Shown here: positions 24,905 through 36,921 of the stretch, one piece after another
Layout: the number at the start of each line of letters is the position of its first letter
Numbering within the stretch: position 1 is the stretch's first letter
Assembly (NCBI GenBank): GCA_028564675.1
Contig: JAOVVO010000137.1
Span: 81,345-145,344, forward strand
From: Onchocerca lupi
Taxonomy: Eukaryota > Nematoda > Chromadorea > Rhabditida > Onchocercidae
Reading direction: 5' to 3'
DNA length: 64,000 nucleotides
Notes under the pieces: generated by a model
Databases searched by the model: none
What the model saw: only the letters and a program-made list of their open reading frames with translations
What the model was told of the DNA's origin: nothing
Program-made: the position numbers and the translations under genes

Positions 24905-25560
24905 ATTCTATATAAATAAAAATGTCCGCTCACTTCCTTTTACCTATCATTGGTGGACAGGTAAAAAAAGGTAGGTATATCTATGTAAAAACATATTCGA
25001 ATGACTATTATTTCAAAATTTTAAATCAATCGGTGAAGAACTTGAAACACTGCATCAAAAGCCACAACGAACATTTACATTTTTATTTATATAGATTTGT
25101 CGATTGTTATCTAACGGTGAATCAATGATTGTTTGACCTCGCTTCAAAATTTCAAATAAATCAGTGAAGAACTTGAAACATTGCATCAAAAGCTTCAACG
25201 AACAGTTAAATTTTTATTTATATAGATTTGTCGATTGTTGTCTAGCGGTGAATCAACGATTGGTTGACCTCACTTTGTTTATATATTAATCGAGATGTTT
25301 TGGCGGGAAACATGTTTATCCTTATCAATGACTGATTGGCCTCTTTTTTGTTTATCTGTTAATCGGTGTGTTTTGGCGGGAAACATGTTTGTCCTAGACA
25401 GGTAAAAAAAAAGTAAGTATATCTATGTTGAAACAAATGCCTATTTGAATGCATCGCTGTATCAAAACTTCAAATTAATCGGTGAGGCTTCATTGTGGCT
25501 TTTGACGTGTCGAAAGCTACAAAGAAAATTCGCATTTTTATTTGTTTTATAGATTATCAA
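24905..25560. repeat. Composite AT-rich repeat with inverted ends and internal direct repeats
   Basis: CTATATAAATAAAAATGT near 24908-24925 is inverted at about 25077-25094 (ACATTTTTATTTATATAG). A block of about 125 bp containing GAAGAACTTGAAACA and GATTTGTCGATTG occurs at about 25020-25139 and again at 25146-25270. A third motif, TGTTTTGGCGGGAAACATGTTT, occurs at about 25300 and 25370, and CAGGTAAAAAAA with TATATCTATGT occurs near both ends. This looks like a non-autonomous, MITE-like mobile element or nested copies. No coding capacity is seen. Confidence 0.75.
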
Positions 25561-27333
25561 GCCTTATGTCGTCACATTCCGGGTTAAGATTATAGCATGG
25601 TGTGCTGGTTTTCGCATCCTGAAGCCAGAAGAATAGCTGGTAAGATTACGTTCTTTATTTAAATGTTATTAAATAATTATTAGTATTATTATCCATATCA
25701 ATACTGTCATTAGTCGATATCAGTATCAGTATCACTAATATCTATAGCATTTGAAGAGAATTTAACGAAAAGAAAAATCATAGTGAAGCATAATTAAAAT
25801 GAAGTTATAGTGAATTGCGATAGCTGATAAGGAAATGCATTTGTGATAAAATGATGTTACATGTTTAAAAATATAATCTATCATAAGACTATGGTTGAAT
25901 TGATACGATCTGGAATCATATCATATTTTGAAGTATTACTTACTGCTATCATTATCAAACCTAATAAGTAACGATTATCTTAAACTATATTTTCTTATAT
26001 GCAAAATCATTGTTTATTCGAATTGTAAAATCATTGTTCACTCAAATTTTCAAACAGTAACTCTCAGAAAAGTTGCAGATAAGTATGTATGTCAGCAGAT
26101 GAACATGTGACTAAACTGAGATATTGAATAACAATTAATCACACTGAACAGTGGTTTAAGATATGGAATAGATACCAAATACCTTTAAACTATCACGAAC
26201 TGAAAAACAAAAAGGACGAGTCGCGACATGAGCATGAGCCCGACAGAAAGTATTTTGACATTGTCATTCATTTCGTTTCTACTTTTGTTCTTTATGATAT
26301 TGTCGTTTGCTGATGTCATTTTCAATCAAATTTTTAATTTTTGGAATTTAATTTTTAAAAAATTAAACGACCGGAAGAATTCCTTCTTTGAATTCTGTCC
26401 ACATATCAGATGGCAACAAATTTGTCCTTTTCGATATACGTATCTTATCCGTATTCATATTAATGAAAGAATCATATTCTGTTATACATACTTCATATTT
26501 CAGAATTCTGTTTTAAAAAATGCAGAATAGTTTTGATTCAATTTGTTCAGCACAGTTTGTCACTACAAATGATATTTGAATCGTTGATCAGTCGACGCTT
26601 TCTATTACTTAGTGCTGTCGTCACCTTGTAAGTTTTTGTTTGAAATTTGACTACCTTAGATTACCTGATCTAAAAAGATTTAAATTTTTGGTTCGTCAAA
26701 TTATTTCATTTCGTTCATTCGCTTGAGGCTTCTACTTAGTTTGAGTTAGCTAATTCTAACCTGAAAAACAATTTATCATTAGAGTTACGAAAATTTTTAT
26801 CTCGTTTCGGCAGTTTATGTTATTATAGGCCATTAGCACTTGGAAAAAAACAATTGTTAAACTTCATAACTTTATAGGCCATTAATTTTAATATTTTCTC
26901 GAGAGAATCATGGGATGAAGTATATATATGTGCGTATATATTTCTTTTATCTTGTCAGTATATATTTCAGATTTGGAAAAATTATGAAGTTTGATAATTA
27001 CTTCAGCTTTTTTAAATCAAAAAATGGGATTGAGAAAAGAAAAAATATAGACTTTATTTTGCGGGTTCCATTTTAATACCGAGAATATTTGCTAGCACAA
27101 TAGTTGCACATAATTTTCCAGTACCCTAAACGGTAATATGTATTCTATCTCGACATTTGAGATATAATGTAAAGCATGAGATGAAACTCAAGCGTGAGTG
27201 GAACAAAGAAAAGGTTCTCAAAAAGAAATCCATTTTCAGAGTTACATTTATATTTTTTGCTTGTATATACCGACTGGAAAATATCTACGATGGCAGTTTT
27301 GTGCTAAAAAAGTTCGTTACATGGAATATTCAG
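25561..27333. other. Intergenic, upstream of JTB-like gene
   Basis: No gene recognised. It lies between the divergent malonyl-CoA synthetase and JTB-like genes and may include promoter DNA or an undetected 5' exon of the JTB-like gene. Short open frames at about 25928-26110 and 26228-26530 are AT-rich and look non-coding. Confidence 0.5.
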
Positions 27334-27349
27334 CAAAATACGACAAAAA

Positions 27350-28400
27350 ATGTGTCTCGAGTTACTCAGCCGGTAAGAGTTTATTTAATAGTTTATTGGA
27401 CCCTAATTTGTATTACTTCATTCATTGGATAAATCGTGAATTTAACTTGAAATAAAATCAAACTAATTTTGCGGAAAATAATTATTTGAAATTCAACATG
27501 CAAAAATAAGATCCTAGGAAAATACATTTTATTCAGCATACTTTGTATATTTCAATTAATTGAACCGATTAAAAAGAAAAAAAATTAAGATCTCTAGCGG
27601 AATCACTCAAAAATTACCAGATCATATGTGCTACAAAAATGAACCATTTATCATTCTGGAAAGCTGCATAGCATGCTCTCAGTTTGAACAGAACGCTGTA
27701 AAAACAGGTAATTCATTTATTGATTGAATTGTTTTCATTTTAATTAAACTTCTGGTCGACGGTATCACCCCATATAAATCACTGAAAGACATTTCATATT
27801 TTCCTTCTATTAATAAATAAATCGGCAAATTGAATTAATAGGATTACCAAATAAAATATCGTTGCATACTGTAGTAAGATTTGTGGAAATTATGATTATC
27901 TGTTGAATTCGAGTAATGATTCTTATTATTAAAAAATAGTCACATTGAGCTATTTACTAAAATTCTAATTTAATCTTTAGTAGATTATATTGTGAACTAA
28001 CTAATTGATTGCTTACTTTCTTGCAAATATAATCTTTTCTGTTCGGAGAAAAAATGAATTCGGAATAATCCCGGCAGATACTGAAAATATATATGGGAAA
28101 GGCCATACTTTTCAAACGAATACTTTTCTGGACATTTTCTAAAGAGTGTTTTGCAAATTCTCTCAAGTTTTTGCAGCTTATTGTTTTGAAACTGGTTTCT
28201 ATGATAAAGTGAATTGTACGCGAAGTAAACGCCTTGGATTGAAGCCTTGCTATAAAAAGACTAATCGTTCTGCACAATTTAATTTATTTACATTATTCTG
28301 TGCTTTCTGTTCTGTTGTTAGTTATAGTCTTGTGAATTGGAGACAAAATGTGCTTCGCAAACAAGACCTTATGAGAATACAGAATCAACTTAATGCTTAA
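27350..28400 (+). CDS. JTB-family (jumping translocation breakpoint) membrane protein
   Basis: Exons 27598..27707 and 28177..28400 (TAA) are well supported. A first exon 27350..27372 closes the frame and gives 118 aa. The core reads LPDHMCYKNEPFIILESCIA then CSQF, ETGFYDKVNC, KRLGLKPC, a hydrophobic segment (FNLFTLFCAFCSVVSYSLVNW) and a basic tail ending RKQDLMRIQNQL. This matches the JTB ectodomain cysteine pattern (CxxCxxF...C..TGYxEKxxC..SKR...K.C), single membrane helix and short cytosolic tail. JTB is a small type I membrane protein linked to mitochondria and cytokinesis in mammals; its molecular role is unsettled. Odd: the modelled 5' exon encodes only MCLELLSR and no signal peptide, although it has an acceptor-like TTCAG 16 nt upstream of the ATG and a good GTAAGA donor. 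The true first exon may lie elsewhere. Confidence 0.75.
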
Positions 28401-31400
28401 TTTTTGTATTTGTTTCTCAATCAGTGTGTATTCTTAATAATAGCATTATTTTTTATTAGAGAATAGAAATCCTTAAAGAAACTTTTAGATATTAACTGTT
28501 GAATTATTCCATTGATAGGTCATTTGTTAATTTGTTGATTTGTTAGTATGTTGTAATCATTAGACATAAAAGTGCGAGATTAACTGACATCAACTACATA
28601 ATATTGAGTCTCGCAACTGTAAATTTTACCAGATATTACATTTATTTCATGTATTAATCGAAGGATAACTAGAATTAATAGCGATTGAATGAGAAGTACA
28701 AATTCTTACTCTTCTTTTCTTTAATGCATAATTATTCAATTCCCAGAGCCTTTTTCATTTTCATTGTAAATATTAACGATTGGTTGTTTTTTGTCATTCG
28801 AGCAAGTAATGGCGAAATGTACATTCATATAATTAATAACGAAATATGCATTCACAGAAATGGTTTTAGTTCTTAAGTTGTATAGTCTGTTAAAATTATT
28901 TTATATATGGAATAAAAAGTTGTATTTCAAACGCTGTAACGAATCGTTACTTTTCATACATAAACTTGTTATGAGATGACTAATTGATGGAAACTCTAAT
29001 CTTCCAAAAGCAAAATTTCATGTGTAAATGAATCGGATCATGAAAATGCTATTGTGCTGACTTTCCAGAACTACTACATATGTTTTTCTTCATTCTCATA
29101 TTTTTTTAGATTTTAAACATATGTTCAGTTACTCTTTGTCACCGCTCGACCAGTAACTAAATTCTCATATAACAAGACGAGAGACCTATATCTTAAGAAT
29201 TTTGGGAAAATTTCATTTGGAAAAAAATCTTGAGAATAATACCTAATCTTTAATTAACCCCAAAAATATCAATTTTTACGTCTTAGTTTCGCAGGAAAGT
29301 TCGAAGCATCGCTTTCCTCGATTTCTTTCATTTTTCTTTACCAAGCGACATATAAGCGCACTTTTTAAGAATACCAATTTTTTTTTTTTTTTTTTCTTTC
29401 AGGCATTAATATTCAGTTCCTAGCCACATATCATTTTTCTAGTTTTATTCTAAGTGCAGCGAATCTTTTGTTCATTATTCATCTTTCTGCACATAAAAAA
29501 TATTTGATGCTGGACGAACATCAAGTATCGCAGATAACTATAAACTAATTCACATAGAGAAGAAAGTCAAGTTATTAATAGTAACTAATTGCAAAAAGAT
29601 CTTATTCAGATGCCCGATGAATTTATTTATAGTTTGTTCTGTTTGTTTACGAAATAGAAACACATATCTTGCTCGATCGAACAGGTTGATTGAAAATAAT
29701 GAGCAGCTCTTCTTTTTTATATATATATATAATAAGATAACTTTATAGTTATTTTAGAATTTAAATTAAAAATTTATGACTGTTCTATCAAGTATCGTCC
29801 GAATATCTGAAAAGATTACTTCTCTCATCCGTCTAGTTTCCAATTAAAATAGAACATTATATATTAGATATAATGCCTAGAACTGAATTTAGGTTATAAT
29901 TTCATAAGAGCATAATTTTGAAGATACTGATATTGAAAATTTTTTCTTGCTGAATTATCGTTTGTGCTGTTGTCGAAGCTATCTTCGAAATTGGATTGGA
30001 ACTGAACTGCCGCTGATATTGATATTGAAGACATTAATCTAGCAGAATCGAAAAGCTCCTTTTTATATGAATAATCTTTGTATTAATAATGAACGGATGC
30101 TTAGAATACATTAATCATACAAAAAGATTGCTTATCAAGACAAATGATAAGAGATGGACAATGCTCACAACAAGTTTCAATCCTTGCAACATTCCTGATA
30201 GTGAATATAGATCTCAGCATTTCAAGCGATGCACATAAGCTCGATTAGCAGATCGGAAAATTAAAGAACGATGATCTTTGTTCCGAGATATGGATAAGTG
30301 ATTCATTTTTTTTTTTTTTTTTTTTTCATTTATAATAAGCAACATGTGATAACACATAAGATATAAATTATGAAATTTGCTAAATTAGTTACTTTCAAAA
30401 AATTTCATGGATATTTGAAGAGAAATAAAACTAATCTTTCCTGTGTTATTTTTTGAAAAATTTGCAGTGAGATTTAATTCTTGAAAGTTTTATGAAAGTT
30501 TAAGTTGCCAGATTACACATTTAATTCCATATTGCTTTGTAATACTTTTTTTTTTTTTATAGACGATTATTTTAATGCCAAGTTCAAGTTCGGCTCTACA
30601 TAGAGGAAATTATAGCATATGCGAGTATTTATGCGAAAAAATCGGGAAAATAATGAGTATTTATTAGCCACAGAAACATAAAAGAATATTGATGATAAGC
30701 CTAAAAGAAAGAATGAAGAAGAAAAAATCCCGATTTATATGCACGTCGAAAGAGCGAGAAGTACGTACGTAGATTCTGCTTTGATAAATATAAGAATAAT
30801 GATGACGTACGTTTCGTTATCGACGTATTCAGATGGTGCAGTGAATTAAAGAAGCGATTTTGTTTACACCGCTTCTACTGTTAGCTAACTGAGACTTTTT
30901 CTCTTGCGACTTTTTTTTTTCTTTTTTTTCTACCAAAGTCAGAGCAAGATTAATTCACCTCTTTATAGTCGGTTAAAAATAACAGAAGTTTAGGTATAAC
31001 ATGTTTTCTTATGGAAGAAAAATTCTGACATGGCAATACGTCTGGAACAATTGAATCGAACTAAAAAAACGAATCATTATTCCTTTGAGAGGATAGAAAA
31101 AGAAAAAAAAAATGAAATAGATATTTTTCAACCCATAAATTATTGCAAGTGAGTGTAGAAAAGTTTATGTGATTGAAATAAGACGTAAAATAGTTTCTAT
31201 CTTATCTAATATGAAGTGATTGGAAAAGAGCATCGTATTTATGAATATAATTTGCAAAATTACTCCGAAATTATTGAGGTAACAGAGCACAGGATTCATA
31301 TAACTTATAATTCTTCATCTGATCTCATCTAGTAATTAAAAAAAAATTTTTTTTTTTTTGATTTAAAACTTATGAAATGGCTTTATCGAAACTATTAATA

Positions 31401-32226
31401 AAAGTATTTTTGTTGCTCGAAAGGGCCAGATAATTGATGTATATATCCAAATTATTATAAGAAAATTCATAAAATAGCAATGATTAGATAGTCTCGATCT
31501 CGATTTCGATAATTTTTCTGTAATTATAAATTGTGGTAGCATCAATGTTCTTCAATCAATTTGCTCTGTAGAAATGATATTGGAAAGAAGAAATGAACAT
31601 TGCATAACACAAATCTCGATCAGACAAATTATGCAATGTTGTATGATTTTCATGAAATTGAATGAATTTTTGAATTCATTAGTTGAAGTGATCCGGAGAA
31701 AAGTGTTACGGATTTTCAAAATATTTAAATATATTGATGAACAGATATTCTAAATGTTTTCTCAAATTTTAATATTTTGCTTTTTTATTAATTTTCAATC
31801 ACATTTGTTTTGTATTTTATTTTCTTAATGCAGCATATAAATGTTGAAATGTGCGAAAATTGCATTGATACATGAATCGGTTAATATTTCCACGTAGTTC
31901 AAGATTTTCTTCAATTATAAAAAATCTTATAAAATTATTTAGAAAGAAAAAAAAAAAAGGAAATTATTCATTCATATTGGCAAAAATGAATATAAACAAC
32001 GAAAAAAGATTTGCCGAAAATCTTATTGCTCTTTTCTGCTTTTTGTCTTCTTTTTTTTTTTCTTTTTTTTTTACAGCTCATTTTCTCTCGTACCATTCAG
32101 TATACAATTTTTTCGAACAAAACTTGACAGGAAAACTTGATGATATAATAATAATATAGTCATGTCTTAATGAGAAATACACAAGTCAAATAAATGTCAT
32201 CATCCCAAGATTTATAAAACTTATAA
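28401..32226. other. Convergent intergenic region, JTB-like / ACBP
   Basis: No supported gene. AT-rich, with poly(T) runs near 29380-29396, 30307-30326 and 30547-30560 and mixed C/T tracts at 32050-32072. Open frames are under about 100 codons, rich in Lys/Ile/Phe, and lack splice-site context. Confidence 0.65.
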
Positions 32227-33456
32227 TTATTCTGCATTAATCAAAGCAAGTTTCGTTGACAACAAAGGATCAATGTTCTGAAACCATTCATTGACATCCA
32301 TTGTTTCTGACATTTTATCAATAATTTGTTTCACCAAATTTACATATGTCTGTTTTGCCTCATCTGATGACATTTCATCCAATTTTTTCCACGCTTCCCT
32401 GAAACTTGGCAATTGTAGCCGTAAACGTATGTTTTCAGTATTTTTGTTTATTTCGTTTCAAGAGAAGAAGTATTCGAGGCTTCTCCACGTATTCGAAATT
32501 TCAAAATACAATATATATTCAGTGGATTGAGAAATATTTAAAACATCTCCTAGCTTCGTTATATTTTTCCCTATGAATAATTTTCGATATTTTTAAATTG
32601 AAAAAAATTAAAGAAATAAAATTGAGTAAAAAACCATTTTGCTTTTTCGACAAAATTCAGGAAACTTGGTGCTGCTTTTTTATTCTTACCCTCCGTTGCT
32701 TGTTTATACAGAGAATAGAACATAAGTTTTTCATCATTCGTTGGCATCATTGGGCCTATAACACATTTTAATTAATTAAACAAACATCCATTCTTCAGCA
32801 TTTTGCACATCTTAATCATTTTAAGATTTTGTGGAAATTTTTTTAAATAAAGCTAACTGTATGCTCAAAAAACTATTGCGTAATTGATCACGTAATGCAA
32901 CGTAATCTTGCGATTATGACTGACGGATTACGTGTCGGAACGATCGAGAGATTAGAAAGTACGATATTTTTCATCTAATCTATTAATTCAGTTAGAATAT
33001 TAATGACTTTACCATTACTACCAAAATTTAATACTTTAAACTTTTTTTTCTGAAAACATAAAAGCTTACTTTCTTGAATAGACTTAGCATTTTAAATTTC
33101 AGATGCTAACCAATCAATATCAATCTAAATTTAGATGATATATTCTAGTCGGATCACGAAAGATATTCATCTAATAATTGTTGAGTTCAAAAATAGTGCA
33201 ATAAAATTAACACATTGGAATAGATGCATTAGTGTTCTATTCATAACGAATAAATCACAATTCTTGTCGAAATATTTTATCAGAATTTTTGATGAAATAT
33301 TCCTTAAGCTTTAACATAACAATGTTCTGCATAGCAAAAATGATGATTGGTGATAATTTCAATATATCAGTGATAGAAGGAAATGAAATCTTTACCAGTT
33401 TTCGGCATTTTCTGTATAATGTTTACAGCAGCTTCAAATTTCTCGTCTACTGACAT
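32227..33456 (-). CDS. acbp: Acyl-CoA-binding protein (ACBP/DBI family)
   Basis: Three exons join in frame: 33456..33396, 32755..32635, 32398..32227 (TAA), giving 117 aa. The start MSVDEKFEAAVNIIQKMPKT, then PTNDEKLMFYSLYKQATEG and KAKWEAWKKLDEMSSDEAKQ reproduce the four-helix ACBP fold with the conserved Tyr-Lys-Gln-Ala-Thr and Lys-Trp-(E/D)-Ala-Trp motifs that bind the acyl-CoA head group. The protein is about 30 residues longer than the usual 86-90 because of a C-terminal helix-like extension (MDVNEWFQNIDPLLSTKLAL). ACBPs buffer and shuttle long-chain acyl-CoA esters in the cytosol. No signal or membrane anchor is visible. An acceptor-like TTTTTAG lies one base before the ATG, which supports the start. 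Confidence 0.93.
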
Positions 33457-33465
33457 TCTAAAAAT
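33457..33465 (-). promoter_or_regulatory. Putative spliced-leader acceptor of acyl-CoA-binding protein gene
   Basis: AATTTTTAG immediately precedes A-ATG on the minus strand. A one-base leader is compatible only with trans-splicing of a leader RNA or with a very close upstream exon. Confidence 0.5.
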
Positions 33466-35815
33466 TCTTCTCTGATAGATGAACTGATTTGCCCGATCTC
33501 AGAATGAAGTTATCATTCGAAAGTTCCATATTACGCAATCATATTTCTAAGACTACGTGAAATTTAACGTAGAATTTTGAAGTATTTAGTAATATTTAGA
33601 TGAATGTAATAATCATTGGAACGATAAAATCGCTTATAATAAAAAGTAGTAGAAAAGATAAATGAAAGATAAAAAGATAAAAAAGACATATGTATGAATT
33701 ATAAGATAACAAATGTTGACAGAAAAATAATGAATAAAAATTTTATTCATAAATAGGTCATCATTTTTCGATTCGCTATTTGCCTTTAGTTCTTATTTTC
33801 ACTTATGATTTCAAATTTACTTCGATGAATTTGCTGAAATTTAGTTCAGAATTAAAAAATCTGATATATATTCGCATTTCCGAATCATCTCAGATGTTCG
33901 ACTTTTTTATAAATCAAATGCTTTTCATAAGAATTGATCAATCGTCAGTATTTTGAATGTGAAATAAATACATATCTAATCATCAGCTGTGATTGCATAA
34001 TATTGTCTTTCTAATGGCGCATATCATCCAGCATGCCTATGAACTCAACAAAAAAAAAGAAATGACTTCTGAGATATGTGACAAGTTTAGATGGAATAAT
34101 AATTACTGCGCCTTTTTTGGTCTGTTTCACGTTGCACGTATAAATAACGTATAAACACGTAAAACAAAATAAAAATTATGGATCGAACAGTTGTAGTCAT
34201 ATTGCATTATTAAATGCGAAAGAACACATTTAACAGAGGGCCAAAAAAAACAAAAAAAATACTTTTTAAAATGGAACAAAATTGAAGAAAAAATAAAATT
34301 ATGATGGTCAGCGCTTGTCGATCTATTTTTCAAAGGCACACATATATATAGGAAATGAATTAATCATATCAATCAGTACAATTTTTATGAATTTGTCATC
34401 GATGATAAATTCATAATCGATGATAAGAGGGCGAAACAATGCGGACGAAGTGTCGATTTGGCTGTTTGCAAAGAGATGATTTGAAAAGAAGTGGCAGTGA
34501 TAAGTAGTAGGGAGAAATATTCCATTATCTCTTCATTATGTTTTGCTTATCAAAATATTTTTATTTGTTTCGTTCAAAGATTGATTATAGATGAATAATT
34601 TTTTCAAGATAATATCAATTGATAATTCCGTCTTTGTTGGAACTATTAGAAATTATTTAGAAAGATTCGGAATTATTTTCAAAATAAATTGTCAGCTAAT
34701 AAGATCAGTTATTAACAAATTGTTTATGTCAACTAATAAGATCAGTAATTAACAAATTGTTTTCAATTCTGTACAAAATATTTGAACAATACATTCAATT
34801 AAATGCTAGACTTATGTTTAATCAAGTCTGCGTCAGTTCTACTGAATTTGATGTGTAACTTCCAAATATCCTATATATGAGAAACTAGTTCAAGTAAAAA
34901 GTAATCTCACGCATAACATTAAAATAAATTTTTGAACAAATTCTTTTTTAGCAGTAACTCAAAGAATAAGAATTTCATTTATAGAATTGTGGCATATATG
35001 ATTCAATGTTGATTGATTGTTTCATAGTCTAGCAAATTGTTTTAGAAAGCCTAACAAGTCTTATTTTAAATTGGTGATGTAGGCACTGATCATATTCTTC
35101 ATTAGGAAAAGCAAATTAAGCAAGTAATATATAAAATTTAATTTAAAGCTCATTCCGAACTCATATGTGAAATATGTTAAATGTTAAAATTTTCGTCAAA
35201 GTTTACTTGTTGGAGATTAGAATTTGACACAGATGATTTTTGTTGTATAATGAAGTCTTTGAGAATTTTATTTACCGTAATTATGAATGACGAATATTGA
35301 TAATATAACCAACTTTCTTTGATGGGAGGGAAATAATTTGTAGCTTATGGGTATTGAGAAATAATACGATTTGATGAAGTTTGAATGTGCCACTCGTCGA
35401 AACTGATCAGATTAAATGTAAGGACTGAATGAATGAATGAATAAATGGAAGGATTCCTTCAAATGAATATCTTTTTATATCTTTTTCAATAATGTTTTTT
35501 TGTAACGAAGTTTTTTACTCCATGTCACCATAGCAACACACAATTTACAAAATGTCAATTGTAGTATAAAGATCAAAAGTTTATCAAGATATTTTTATAA
35601 AATAAAGATTTTTGATTATTTCGTCATATCTATATTTTAAAAAATATTTGATGTTTCCAACGAGAATTTCGATTTTCCTTTCCTTTTATTTTCGGTAGCA
35701 TATTATTAGCATGAATCATTAGTTATTTCAGATTGAGTCCTCGAACAGAATTACTCAACTTCCGTCCCGAACCTACTGTTCAGGCCATCCAAGACCTAAA
35801 AATCCACATGTTATT
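33466..35815. other. Intergenic, between divergent ACBP and LAP1-like genes (left part)
   Basis: AT-rich, no gene recognised. It contains a 37-bp tandem duplication at 34691-34763 and, at its right edge, a higher-complexity stretch at about 35730-35815 preceded by TTATTTCAG that could be an exon relic. Confidence 0.6.
34691..34763. repeat. 37-bp tandem duplication
   Basis: Two adjacent copies of GTCARCTAATAAGATCAGT plus WATTAACAAATTGTTT differing at a few bases. Confidence 0.9.
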
Positions 35816-36921
35816 GTCGGAAATTCCGAGAAATTTCATGATATCAATTGTATAATTCAATCAATTTCATCATTCTGAATTGTTGTTTTGATGTGCAATC
35901 AATAATTCAAATGTTGTAGTCTAGTTTACGCGCCAATAAAGGCGCGCTTTCATGTGCTAATAATGGCGCTTTCTTGTAGATCAAACTCTATCATTGTCCT
36001 CTCTATATAAATAAGAAGAGTCCTGAGTAAAGGATCATTTTTTAAGGGTTTCTTATCATAAAATCAGATATTTTAATAGGTCAGGGTATATTTAGTCTCT
36101 CTCTTCCTTTTGTGTTATGAAATAATCATTGGAATTGTTTTGTTGATATGATTGGTATTGTAATGGTCGTATCCGTTGCAGTATCAAAGTTTCGTTATAA
36201 AAGTTTAATTGACCAAACTTGAGATTCAACCGCAATTCAATTTGGTTTCTGCTCCTGTATCTGTATTCATTGAGCAAGAATAAAAGTTCAGATAAATCCG
36301 ACTAGTCACACAGCGCAATTAATCACGACCACAAACATGAGTCATTAACTGTCAATTCAAGTTGGAAGTTATTTTTTAAAAATTCGACAGTTATGATTTT
36401 TTTGGACATATGTATGATATTCATTAGAATCGTAGTACAGTTGCTTCATTATTATCATTGTTGATTTCATTCCCTGTCGGGAAAATTGATTTGTAGCATG
36501 AACCAATCTTATACGGATTCTGCTGCAGCGACAAACAATAAAATTTACCCAGAAATTTGCTTGTGGCACAATCTCAAACTTCACGAAACTTTGACAACAC
36601 GAGAACGAATACGACCATTACAATATCAGTCATATCAACAAAACAATTCTAATATCAGAACCAGAACCCAAAAGGAAGAGAGACTAAAACAATCCTGACC
36701 TACTAAACCGCCCTTATAATAACAACCTTTAAAAATTATCCTTTACTCAGGACTACTCTTATTTATAGAGAGAGGACAATGATAGAGTTTGATCTACATC
36801 TTGATCTACAAGAAGGCGCTATTATTAGCACATGAGAGGCGCGTGACCTAGACTATAATATTGAATTTTTGATTGAATTAATTTTACAATTGATATTACG
36901 AAGTTTCTCGGAATTTCCGAC
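35816..36921. mobile_element. Foldback / MITE-like element with ~400-bp inverted arms
   Basis: The outer ends GTCGGAAATTCCGAGAAA (from 35816) and its inverse (ending 36921) are followed by collinear inverted matches. These include CGCGCC/GGCGCG blocks, TGTGCTAATAATGGCGC, GATCAAACTCTATCATTGTC, TATAAATAAGAGTAGTCCTGAGTAAAGGAT-type sequence, CTCTCTTCCTTTTG, TTGTTTTGTTGATATGA, TTGTAATGGTCGTAT and CAAAGTTTCG. The left arm is about 35816-36235, the right arm about 36560-36921, with a roughly 330-bp unrelated loop. No transposase frame is present. A clear target-site duplication was not found. Both arms carry a short frame encoding the same 16-residue peptide. Confidence 0.8.

Noticed and set aside
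24922..25128. 68-codon plus-strand open frame
   Set aside because: Lies wholly in the composite repeat and is not preserved between the repeat copies.
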